Shown: piece after piece, positions 25,978 to 33,274 of the stretch
Layout of the letters: each line of letters opens with the position of its first letter
How positions within the stretch are numbered: position 1 is the stretch's first letter
Translations under genes and position numbers: made by a program
Assembly (NCBI GenBank): GCA_045546275.1
Contig: JAZQCM010000033.1
Span: 1-64,000, forward strand
DNA from: RGIG1927 sp045546275
GTDB lineage: Bacteria; Bacillota; Clostridia; UMGS1883
Reading direction: 5' to 3'
DNA: 64,000 nucleotides
The notes under the pieces: generated by a model
The model's input: only the letters and a program-made list of their open reading frames with translations
What the model was told of the DNA's origin: nothing
The model's database searches: none

Positions 25978-27126
25978 TTAGGGGATTAGTCTCACGCTTT
26001 TTTTGGCAACAAGTATTCTTTCCACGCTTTTTTCAATGGCTTCTTTTTCTATTTCGCCACTATTTACCGCTTCCACAATTGCACTAAAAGCTTTTTTAAC
26101 ATCTTTTGGCATTAAAATCATGTCAGCACCTGCCTTTATTGCCTTTACCGCCGCTTCTTCACAGCTGTATTTTTTGGTAATTGCACCCATGCTGAAGGAA
26201 TCGGTAATTATAATTTTGTCAAAGCCCAGCTTTTCACGCAAAAGCTTTGTTATTACCTCTTCTGAAACAGATGCAGGCACCTTTTCCTCTGTTGCATTCA
26301 CAAGGGTCATGTGGCTTACCATAACAAAATCAGCACCTGCTTCAATGCCCTTTTTAAAAGGTACAAGCTCTTCGGTTATAATTTCCTCATAGCTTCTGGT
26401 GCTTTCCGAATAGCCTGAGTGGGAATTTAAAACGGTGCTTCCGTGACCGGGAAAATGCTTTAAAACCGACATTATCCCCGATTTTTTCAAGCCTTTCACA
26501 AACGCCGATGCCTTATCTGCCACCTCTATCGGGTCTCGTCCAAAGGAGCGGTTCCCGATTTCCGTATTTTTTTTGTTAATAAGAATGTCGCACACAGGAG
26601 CAAAATTCATGTTAAAGCCTAAAGCTTTCAATTCTTTCCCAAGGCCCTCTGCCAGCATAAATGCTTCCTTTTCGTTTTGCACCTTACTCATGGGCGGAAG
26701 AAGGCTCACGCCCATGCTTTTGTTTTTGCCAAGCCTTGAAACCCTGCCACCTTCTTCATCCACGCTTATAAATAAGGGTATTTCAGAAAAGCTCTGCGTG
26801 TTATTTATCATTTCAACTGTCTGGTCATAAGTTACAAAGTTATCGGCAAAGTACACAATACCTCCCACAGGGTACATAGTTAAAGCATCTTTCATTTTTT
26901 CATCAGCTTTGATGTGGGTTTTCTCCCCTGTTAAAGCCTCGGGGGTTACAAACATCATCTGATACACCATGTCTTCCAATGTCATATTTGAAATAAGCGC
27001 ATCCACATAGCTTGTTTCCTCTTCGGAAGGATTTTCAGTGGGTATTAATATTTCATTTTCCGCTGCATTTTTACCGCAGCCTGTCAATATGAAAAGAGTA
27101 ATTATTAAAAATTTAAGATAGCGCAT
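25978..27126 (-). CDS. GH3 family lipoprotein, NagZ-like beta-N-acetylhexosaminidase
   Basis: 382 residues. Lipoprotein signal with lipobox LTGC (Cys17). Glycoside hydrolase family 3 barrel with KHFPGHGST (223-231) and the nucleophile motif ITDSFSMG (D309). NagZ-type enzymes use an Asp-His dyad in a D-S-H motif as acid/base; here it reads N234-S-H236, so the Asp is replaced while His is kept. Likely role: cell-surface removal of N-acetylglucosamine-type residues from peptidoglycan or glycans. Start ATG 27126 follows AGAGGTGAT and gives the lipoprotein signal; the frame remains open upstream but crosses the promoter. Own promoter. Confidence 0.85.
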   Translation of the reverse strand: MRYLKFLIITLFILTGCGKNAAENEILIPTENPSEEETSYVDALISNMTLEDMVYQMMFVTPEALTGEKTHIKADEKMKDALTMYPVGGIVYFADNFVTYDQTVEMINNTQSFSEIPLFISVDEEGGRVSRLGKNKSMGVSLLPPMSKVQNEKEAFMLAEGLGKELKALGFNMNFAPVCDILINKKNTEIGNRSFGRDPIEVADKASAFVKGLKKSGIMSVLKHFPGHGSTVLNSHSGYSESTRSYEEIITEELVPFKKGIEAGADFVMVSHMTLVNATEEKVPASVSEEVITKLLREKLGFDKIIITDSFSMGAITKKYSCEEAAVKAIKAGADMILMPKDVKKAFSAIVEAVNSGEIEKEAIEKSVERILVAKKSVRLIP

Positions 27127-27144
27127 AGTATCACCTCTTTTGTA

Positions 27145-27174
27145 ATTATATCCGTATTTACAGGGTTTTGTCAA
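27145..27174 (-). promoter_or_regulatory. Sigma-A-like promoter of the GH3 lipoprotein gene
   Basis: TTGACA, 18-nt spacer, TATAAT on the minus strand, just after the khpA terminator. Confidence 0.75.
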
Positions 27175-27182
27175 TTTTATGC

Positions 27183-27214
27183 AAAAAGGACGTTGCACAG
27201 GCAACGTCCTTTTT
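27183..27214 (-). terminator. Intrinsic terminator of the ylxM-ffh-rpsP-khpA operon
   Basis: Fourteen-base-pair stem (AAAAAGGACGTTGC / GCAACGTCCTTTTT) with loop ACAG, 3 nt after the khpA stop. Confidence 0.92.
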
Positions 27215-27217
27215 TAA

Positions 27218-27451
27218 TCATTCAACTATTTCAACTGCAACCTTTGTGTTTTCCTTATTTGCATAAGCCTTCATTACAGTTCTGATAGCCTTTGCAATTC
27301 TGCCCTGACGGCCGATAACCTTACCCATGTCGGAAGATGCTACCTTCAAGGAAAGAAGGATTTCGCCATCTTCTTTTTCAGACTGAGTAATTTCAACCTC
27401 TTCGGGTTTTTCAACCAAGGGAAGAACTATAGTCTTAAGAAGTTCTTTCAT
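27218..27451 (-). CDS. khpA: KH-domain RNA-binding protein KhpA
   Basis: 77 residues, the normal size of KhpA (YlqC). Single KH domain with the GxxG loop G47-R-Q-G50 that contacts single-stranded RNA. KhpA pairs with KhpB (Jag) in Gram-positive bacteria and influences cell division and translation of target mRNAs. It follows rpsP after a 149-nt gap, the classical Firmicutes order ffh-rpsP-khpA. Ribosome binding site AAAGGA 10 nt before the ATG. Confidence 0.95.
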   Translation of the reverse strand: MKELLKTIVLPLVEKPEEVEITQSEKEDGEILLSLKVASSDMGKVIGRQGRIAKAIRTVMKAYANKENTKVAVEIVE

Positions 27452-27534
27452 TTTTTGTTTTCCTTTCGTTAGGGCAATGCCTTGAAACCCACATAAAATT
27501 TTGATGGAAATTTGTTCGGATTGTGCACTTAATC

Positions 27535-27568
27535 AATCGCCGCGTACGTGTTGTACGCAAGTGCGATT
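27535..27568 (-). promoter_or_regulatory. Stem-loop in the rpsP-khpA intergenic region
   Basis: Two nested inverted arms, AATCGC/GCGATT (27535-27540 and 27563-27568) and GCGTAC/GTACGC (27542-27547 and 27553-27558), form a bulged hairpin in the otherwise empty 149-nt gap. There is no T-tract, so it is more likely an mRNA processing or stabilising element than a terminator. Function inferred. Confidence 0.45.
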
Positions 27569-27600
27569 AAGTACGCAAAACGTCAAACTAACGCAAAATT

Positions 27601-27846
27601 TTAGCCAATGATGCCTTTTTTCTTAAGAAGAACCTTAACTGTATCTGTGGGCTGAGCACCCTTAGCGATCCACTGCTTAACCTTGTCAGCGTCAACTGTG
27701 AACTGGCTGGGTTCTGTCATAGGATTGTAAGTACCTACTTCTTCAATGAATCTGCCGTCACGGGGATAACGGGAATCTGCAACTACTACACGGTAGAAAG
27801 GAGCCTTCTTAGCACCCATTCTTCTAAGTCTGATTTTAACTGCCAT
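27601..27846 (-). CDS. rpsP: 30S ribosomal protein S16
   Basis: 81 residues with the family start MAVKIRLRRMGAKKAPFYR and the RDGRFIEEVGTYNP motif; full length. Assembly protein of the small subunit body. AGAGGTG ribosome binding site 7 nt before ATG; 55 nt after ffh in the same operon. Confidence 0.98.
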   Translation of the reverse strand: MAVKIRLRRMGAKKAPFYRVVVADSRYPRDGRFIEEVGTYNPMTEPSQFTVDADKVKQWIAKGAQPTDTVKVLLKKKGIIG

Positions 27847-27901
27847 TTTAATACACCTCTTAAAATAAATTTTTTTATATAAATCAGGGTTTAACCTAAA
27901 T

Positions 27902-29227
27902 TTAAAACGGTAATCTTAATTTTTTGAGCTTTTTGGGGTCGGAGAACATTTTCATCATCTTGCGCATTTGTTCAAACTGCTTTAAAAGCATGTTTACTTC
28001 AACAACTTCAACGCCTGCACCCTTTGCAATACGTTGCTTGCGACTGTAGTTGATGATTTCGGGTTTTTCTCGTTCCTTTTTTGTCATTGATTTAATGATT
28101 GCTTCAATATGAGCCATTTTCTTTTCGTCAACCTTGGCGTTTTTAAGCGCCTTTGAGTCAACACCGGGAATAAGCTTTAACATATTCTCCAAGGGGCCCA
28201 TGTTTTTCATTTGTTCAAGCTGTTCAAGATAGTCGTTAAGGTCAAAGCTCTGCTCCTTAATTTTCTTTTCCAGCTCAATTGCCTTCTTTTCATCAATAGC
28301 ACTTTGTGCTTTGTCAATAAGGCTCAACACATCCCCCATGCCCAATATTCTCGACGCCATACGGTCGGGATAAAAGGGCTCAAGGTCACTGAGCTTTTCG
28401 CCCATACCCACATATTTGATAGGCTTGCCGGTCACTGCCTTTACGCTCAGTGCCGCACCGCCTCGGGTATCGCCGTCAAGCTTTGTAAGAATGTTTGCGT
28501 CAATGCCAAGCTGTTCATTAAAGCTACTTGCAACATTTACCGCATCCTGACCTGCCATTGCGTCAATTACAAGAATAATTTCCGCAGGGTGTGTTACATT
28601 TTTTATTTCAACAAGCTCGCCCATAAGCTCTTCGTCAATATGAAGACGGCCTGCTGTATCCAGAATAATTGTGTCGTACTTGCTTGTATCGCAATTAAGC
28701 ACGGCATTTTTTGCAATGTTTACAGGATTTTTTTCGTCAAAATCCGCATACACATCACAACCTACCTGACCACCTACAACCTGAAGCTGTTTAATAGCCG
28801 CGGGACGATACACGTCACAACCTACCAAAAGCACTTTTTTGCCACTTTTTTTCAAAACACCGCCAAGCTTTGCGGAGGTGGTTGTTTTACCTGCACCCTG
28901 CAAACCCACCATCATGTAAACCGTAGGAGGCTTTGACGATACTGTGAGCTTACTTGAACTACCGCCCATAAGCTCGGTAAGTTCATCGCGTACTATTTTA
29001 ATGATTTGCTGACCGGGAGTGAGGCTTTCAAGCACCTGACTGCCAACGGCCTTTTCAAAAATCTTTTTTTCAAAGTCTTTAACAACTTTAAAGCTTACGT
29101 CCGCTTCAAGAAGAGCCAGCCTGACCTCACGTAAGGCAGCCTTTAAATCGGCTTCGGAAACCTTACCCTTGCCCGTCAGCTTTTTAAAGGTATTCTGCAA
29201 CTTTTCGCCGAGGGACTCAAAAGCCAT
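27902..29227 (-). CDS. ffh: Signal recognition particle protein Ffh (SRP54 GTPase)
   Basis: 441 residues. N domain (1-90), G domain with P-loop GLQGAGKTT, DTAGR and TKLDGD motifs, and a C-terminal methionine-rich M domain ending in MRKMMKMF that binds SRP RNA and signal peptides. Ffh directs nascent membrane and secreted proteins to FtsY/SecYEG; this genome needs it for the many large exported enzymes here. The ATG at 29227 is chosen because GGAAG lies 6 nt upstream; the in-frame ATG two codons earlier touches the ribosome binding site. Downstream of ylxM by 17 nt. Confidence 0.98.
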   Translation of the reverse strand: MAFESLGEKLQNTFKKLTGKGKVSEADLKAALREVRLALLEADVSFKVVKDFEKKIFEKAVGSQVLESLTPGQQIIKIVRDELTELMGGSSSKLTVSSKPPTVYMMVGLQGAGKTTTSAKLGGVLKKSGKKVLLVGCDVYRPAAIKQLQVVGGQVGCDVYADFDEKNPVNIAKNAVLNCDTSKYDTIILDTAGRLHIDEELMGELVEIKNVTHPAEIILVIDAMAGQDAVNVASSFNEQLGIDANILTKLDGDTRGGAALSVKAVTGKPIKYVGMGEKLSDLEPFYPDRMASRILGMGDVLSLIDKAQSAIDEKKAIELEKKIKEQSFDLNDYLEQLEQMKNMGPLENMLKLIPGVDSKALKNAKVDEKKMAHIEAIIKSMTKKEREKPEIINYSRKQRIAKGAGVEVVEVNMLLKQFEQMRKMMKMFSDPKKLKKLRLPF

Positions 29228-29244
29228 TGTCATCTTCCTTTCCG

Positions 29245-29601
29245 CTACATATCATTTCTGAATTTGGTTACACAGCTTATAATCTCATCTGCCATAGCTT
29301 CAATGTTTTTGTTGCTCCAGGCGCCAAGATTAATTTCTTTAATTTTTTCGGCACAGCCCTCGATACGTTCAATAACCTCAAGCTTTCTGTAAAGACCAAG
29401 CTTTTCTTCAAAAGCGTCAAGGCTTTCCTCACCACGCTTAATAAAGTCCCTCACGCCCTGACGGCTTATTCCCGTGTTTTCGGCAATTTCACCCAAGGAC
29501 AGGTCTTCATCGTAGTAATATTCCATTGTATCGAGCTGTTTTTCCGTAAGAAGCCCTCCGTAAATTGACAAAAGGGCACTGTAACGAAGATTTTTTTCCA
29601 T
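29245..29601 (-). CDS. ylxM: YlxM/p13-like helix-turn-helix protein, SRP-associated
   Basis: 118 residues, typical UPF0122 size. Sigma-region-4-like helix-turn-helix (LSLGEIAENTGISRQGVRDF) preceded by YYDEDLS. YlxM is almost always encoded directly before ffh and is thought to modulate SRP function. ATG 29601 follows GAGG by 8 nt; an in-frame GTG three codons upstream overlaps that ribosome binding site. First gene of the ylxM-ffh-rpsP-khpA operon. Confidence 0.93.
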   Translation of the reverse strand: MEKNLRYSALLSIYGGLLTEKQLDTMEYYYDEDLSLGEIAENTGISRQGVRDFIKRGEESLDAFEEKLGLYRKLEVIERIEGCAEKIKEINLGAWSNKNIEAMADEIISCVTKFRNDM

Positions 29602-29615
29602 ATTTTGCACCTCGT

Positions 29616-29635
29616 GTAAAGCTTTTTAACTTTAC
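29616..29635 (-). promoter_or_regulatory. Small leader hairpin before ylxM
   Basis: GTAAAG/CTTTAC arms separated by 8 nt lie in the ylxM 5' leader immediately before the ribosome binding site. It could modulate translation initiation; weak stem. Confidence 0.3.
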
Positions 29636-29644
29636 ATCCATGCC

Positions 29645-29673
29645 ATTTTACACTACTTTTCCCCGTCTGTCAA
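29645..29673 (-). promoter_or_regulatory. Sigma-A-like promoter of the ylxM operon
   Basis: TTGACA, 17-nt spacer, TAAAAT on the minus strand, near consensus, as expected of a housekeeping operon. Confidence 0.8.
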
Positions 29674-29697
29674 TAGTTTTTTTATAATTTTTTTCCG

Positions 29698-29726
29698 TTG
29701 CATATCCTACGGGTTTTTGGTATAAT
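29698..29726 (+). promoter_or_regulatory. Sigma-A-like promoter of ispE
   Basis: TTGCAT, 17-nt spacer, TATAAT, about 30 nt before the ispE start. Confidence 0.75.
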
Positions 29727-29756
29727 TATTATATTAAAGTTAAAGGGGGATTTACC

Positions 29757-30626
29757 TTGGATACACTTAAGATGAAGGCCTTTGCGAAAATAAATCTTTC
29801 GCTTGACGTTTTAGGCACACTTCCCAACGGCTACCACGAGGTTAAAATGGTTATGCAAACGGTGTCACTTTATGACAGCGTTGAGCTTACAAAAAACGAT
29901 GGAGGAATTAACTTAAGCTGTTCTTTGAAATTTCTTCCCACAAATTCCGACAACCTTGCCTACCGTGCTGCTGAAAGCTTTTTTAAAGAAACAGGCATTG
30001 ACGGTGGCGTAGACATATACCTTAAAAAGCATATCCCCGTAGGGGCAGGCTTGGCAGGCGGCAGCAGCAATGCGGCGGCGGTGCTTTTGGGACTTAACAA
30101 GCTTTATTCCGCATCCCTTTCCACAAAAAAGCTTTGTGAAATGGGCACAGCCTTAGGTGCCGATGTGCCCTACTGCATTATTGGTGGCACACGCCTTGCA
30201 GAGGGTATTGGCGAAAAGCTTTCTCCCCTTCCGCCTCTTCCCGACTGTTACATAGTTCTTGTAAAGCCTTCCTTTTCAATTTCAACCAAATGGGTTTATG
30301 ACAATATTGACAGTTGCCCAAACCTTGTTCATCCCCCCACGGATGAGCTTATTGAAGGCTTAAAAAATGCCGACCTTCACAAGGTTTGCAATAATATGGG
30401 CAACGTTTTGGAGGATGTAAGCATTTCGCATTATAATATCCTCACAAATGTTAAGGAGGACCTTGTTTCCTTAGGTGCCATTGCCTCGCAGATGTCAGGC
30501 AGCGGTCCCACTGTTTTCGGCATTTTTGAAGACGAGGAAAAGGCACTTAGCGCAAAGGACATTCTGTGGAAAAAATATAAAACGGCATACATCTGCCGTC
30601 CTGTCAATTCCCACAGATCCAGATAG
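29757..30626 (+). CDS. ispE: 4-diphosphocytidyl-2-C-methyl-D-erythritol kinase
   Basis: 289 residues, full length. GHMP kinase fold: FAKINLSLDVLG N-terminus, the ATP-binding PVGAGLAGGSSNAAA glycine-rich loop, and a C-terminal MSGSGPTVFG motif. Catalyses the ATP-dependent step of the non-mevalonate (MEP) isoprenoid pathway in the cytosol. A TTG start at 29757 is chosen because AAGGGGGA lies 7 nt before it; an ATG five codons in (29772) has no such site. The next gene starts within 12 nt, so co-transcription is likely. Confidence 0.97.
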   Translation: MDTLKMKAFAKINLSLDVLGTLPNGYHEVKMVMQTVSLYDSVELTKNDGGINLSCSLKFLPTNSDNLAYRAAESFFKETGIDGGVDIYLKKHIPVGAGLAGGSSNAAAVLLGLNKLYSASLSTKKLCEMGTALGADVPYCIIGGTRLAEGIGEKLSPLPPLPDCYIVLVKPSFSISTKWVYDNIDSCPNLVHPPTDELIEGLKNADLHKVCNNMGNVLEDVSISHYNILTNVKEDLVSLGAIASQMSGSGPTVFGIFEDEEKALSAKDILWKKYKTAYICRPVNSHRSR

Positions 30627-30637
30627 GAGTGACACAC

Positions 30638-33274
30638 TTGCAGATTGCAGAGTTTTTTAAAATTTTTGACCTTTCCCATCCTTCAATGGAAAAGGTTAGC
30701 TACTATGTTGCAAGCCATGATTACAACAGTGCAAAAAAAGAGCTTTTAAACTACTTTATTTCAAGAAAGGCACAGCACCTTTCTTCAGCTGAGCCAATTT
30801 TGGAAAAGGACAATAATTTCCCCCTTGCGTACATTTCCCGACACAACATTTTGTCAGGGCCCAAGGAGGCGGACTGTTATTTTGCAAGCATGTTTGTAAC
30901 CCGCAGCGATTCTTACACAACAGTGGACGTTTTCCCCCACCTTAAAAGCACCTTTTCCTTTATGCTCATGTCACGAAACAAGGACACCTCGGGTGCTCTT
31001 TTATACTCACCCAATTCAATTTTTCCGCCCTATGTTTTGTTGACCGATAAAGATGGTAACAGCGAAAAAATTGCACCCTCCAAATTCAGCTTTGTTTCAC
31101 CTAAAAGCCCCCTTGTTTCACTTTCCGATGAAGATATTTACGAAATACGAGAAGAGGGCGAAACAACTGACGACCCCATTGGCACAAACACAGGACGAGT
31201 TTATTTAAGCTTTGATTTTTCCAATGTGGATTTTGAAAATATTGCCTCAGCACGTTTTTTTGCAAAAATTTCACCTGCAAAGGAAACTGAAACCAACGAA
31301 ATTCTTCTTTTTAATATTGCAGACAATTCCTGGAACAATTCCCTTTGCTGGAAAGACATTAAGGGCAATGTGTACTCCTGGGAATCTTCCCTGACAGGCC
31401 CCACCTGGGAAAATGTTGAGGGCAGCGACAGCGAGTATCTTAACGTTACCTGTCGCTTCTGGTTTGCACGAAGCATGGCATATCAGTATCTTTCCGACAT
31501 TGAAAAAAATAAAATTTACGGCGAAAAGCTGCTTTTCCTTATGGATGCCTTTTCAAAGAAAAAGGAGGGTGGCTTTAACAGAGTTTTGGAAACAGGCGAA
31601 AGGCTTTCTAACTTTACCTGTGTGTTACACGCTTTAATCGACACCCCTGTTATGACCCCCGACTACCTTATATCCATTTTGTGGATAATGTACAGGGATA
31701 TGGAGCATCTTATAACAAATCCTGACCTTGGCTGGAGCAACTGGGCAGTGGTGAGAACAAGCGGACTTAGTAAGGCAATTGACTTTTTGCCCGAATTGAA
31801 AAATCACAGCGAATGGAAAAACCACACCCGCTCAATTATGAACGAGCTTTTTGACAGGATGTATTCACCCGACTTTTCCTTCCGGGAAGCAGGCTTTGCC
31901 TATTCCTTCTGGTGCATGGATTTGTTTATGTCGGCTGTCCGTGTTGCCGCAATGAATAACGACCCCTACAACGCTTTTATGCGAAGCAGGCTGGAAAAGG
32001 CGTTTAATGCATCCTTGGACTTAGTTTATCCCAATCTTTACGACACCAATGTTGGTGACAGTAACTACTCGGACAAAACAGAGTATATAAAAACAGGGGC
32101 ATCACTTTTCCCCACCAAAAAGCTTATGTGCATTGCAGGGGGTAAAAATGACGAAGCTGTTCCCCAATCTGTCTGCTACTTTGACTCCGGCACAGCAGTT
32201 TTGCGTAACGGCTTTTCAAAGGATAGTATGTATCTTCTCTTTTCCGAAAACCCCTTCGACGGCCATGCGCATAACGATTTAGGCAATCTTATTATGTATG
32301 CCTCCTCCCGTGTTCTTCTTACAGACTCGGGCAGGTACGGGTATTCCAAAAACGTAATTTCCGAATACCTTAAAACTGCATCGGCGCATAACACAATCGA
32401 AATTGAAAACGCTGCCTACACGCCTCATTCCCAATCGGAATGCAGTATAACCCACTTTGCATCAAACAGCATGTTTGACTTTGTAAAGGGAGTTTCAACC
32501 CCTTACAAGGATATTGATGCAGTTTTCCACCGAAGCGTATTTTTCATTAAGGATAAGGGCTTTGCAATTGTTTCGGACTATGTTACTTGTAACGAAACTG
32601 CACGCAGGTTCAACCAGAACTGGAACTTTATGCCCCTTGCAAATCCCAAAAGTGATTACAACAATAACATTTCAACTTTCTTCCCCGACGGAATTAACAT
32701 TACCCTTGCCTGCCCTGCCGCCGACGTGGCAAGTGTGCAGGATTCGGTTTTCTCCTCAGGGTACGGAATGTGCGAAAATTCCAAAAAGGGTATTTTCACC
32801 TCCTTTGGACAAAAGGTAAGCCTTACAACACTTCTTCTTCCTCACAAGGAGGAGGCTAAGGTGTCTGCCGCTTCGTTAAACAGCGAGGATTTGTCCTTTG
32901 GCGGAGCACTTTTTGACATTAATTCCGACAAAGGTGTTTTCTACACAAAAAATACTCAAAGCGGAAGCTTTCTTGACTTTACCTTTGACGGTGAATGTGC
33001 ATTTATTTATAAAGACAGAATGTATCTTGCCTGTGGCACAACACTTTCTTCAAAGGGCGTTAACCTTATGGAAAGCAAAAAAATGGTGAAGGATATATAC
33101 CTTCACGTGTCAGGCGGTATTGTAACAATTGAAAGCAGCAGCTTAAAGCCCTCCACAAACCGTGAGGAAGCAATTAAAATTTATGCACCCAAAACCACTC
33201 ATGTGCTTTTTAACGGCTCCGCAATACCCTTTACACTTTATTCCGACTATGTGTATGCAGTAGCTCCCAACTAA
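30638..33274 (+). CDS. Heparinase II/III-family protein, cytoplasmic
   Basis: 878 residues. N-terminal alpha domain with conserved tryptophans (LGWSNWAVVRTSG) and a C-terminal heparinase II/III-like beta-sandwich with FDGHAHND (H543, H545) and SAHNTIEIE. This is the architecture of polysaccharide lyases acting on uronate-containing oligosaccharides (heparin, alginate, ulvan-type families). It has no signal peptide, so it probably acts on imported oligosaccharides. TTG 30638 is the preferred start (AGGAG, 8 nt upstream); an in-frame GTG at 30629 overlaps the ribosome binding site. It follows ispE by 11 nt, an unexpected pairing. Specific substrate unknown. Confidence 0.8.
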   Translation: MQIAEFFKIFDLSHPSMEKVSYYVASHDYNSAKKELLNYFISRKAQHLSSAEPILEKDNNFPLAYISRHNILSGPKEADCYFASMFVTRSDSYTTVDVFPHLKSTFSFMLMSRNKDTSGALLYSPNSIFPPYVLLTDKDGNSEKIAPSKFSFVSPKSPLVSLSDEDIYEIREEGETTDDPIGTNTGRVYLSFDFSNVDFENIASARFFAKISPAKETETNEILLFNIADNSWNNSLCWKDIKGNVYSWESSLTGPTWENVEGSDSEYLNVTCRFWFARSMAYQYLSDIEKNKIYGEKLLFLMDAFSKKKEGGFNRVLETGERLSNFTCVLHALIDTPVMTPDYLISILWIMYRDMEHLITNPDLGWSNWAVVRTSGLSKAIDFLPELKNHSEWKNHTRSIMNELFDRMYSPDFSFREAGFAYSFWCMDLFMSAVRVAAMNNDPYNAFMRSRLEKAFNASLDLVYPNLYDTNVGDSNYSDKTEYIKTGASLFPTKKLMCIAGGKNDEAVPQSVCYFDSGTAVLRNGFSKDSMYLLFSENPFDGHAHNDLGNLIMYASSRVLLTDSGRYGYSKNVISEYLKTASAHNTIEIENAAYTPHSQSECSITHFASNSMFDFVKGVSTPYKDIDAVFHRSVFFIKDKGFAIVSDYVTCNETARRFNQNWNFMPLANPKSDYNNNISTFFPDGINITLACPAADVASVQDSVFSSGYGMCENSKKGIFTSFGQKVSLTTLLLPHKEEAKVSAASLNSEDLSFGGALFDINSDKGVFYTKNTQSGSFLDFTFDGECAFIYKDRMYLACGTTLSSKGVNLMESKKMVKDIYLHVSGGIVTIESSSLKPSTNREEAIKIYAPKTTHVLFNGSAIPFTLYSDYVYAVAPN

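Noticed and set aside
28211..28936. A 241-codon plus-strand open frame opposite ffh
   Set aside because: It is antisense to the certain ffh gene, has no family features and no ribosome binding site; a shadow of a codon-biased gene.
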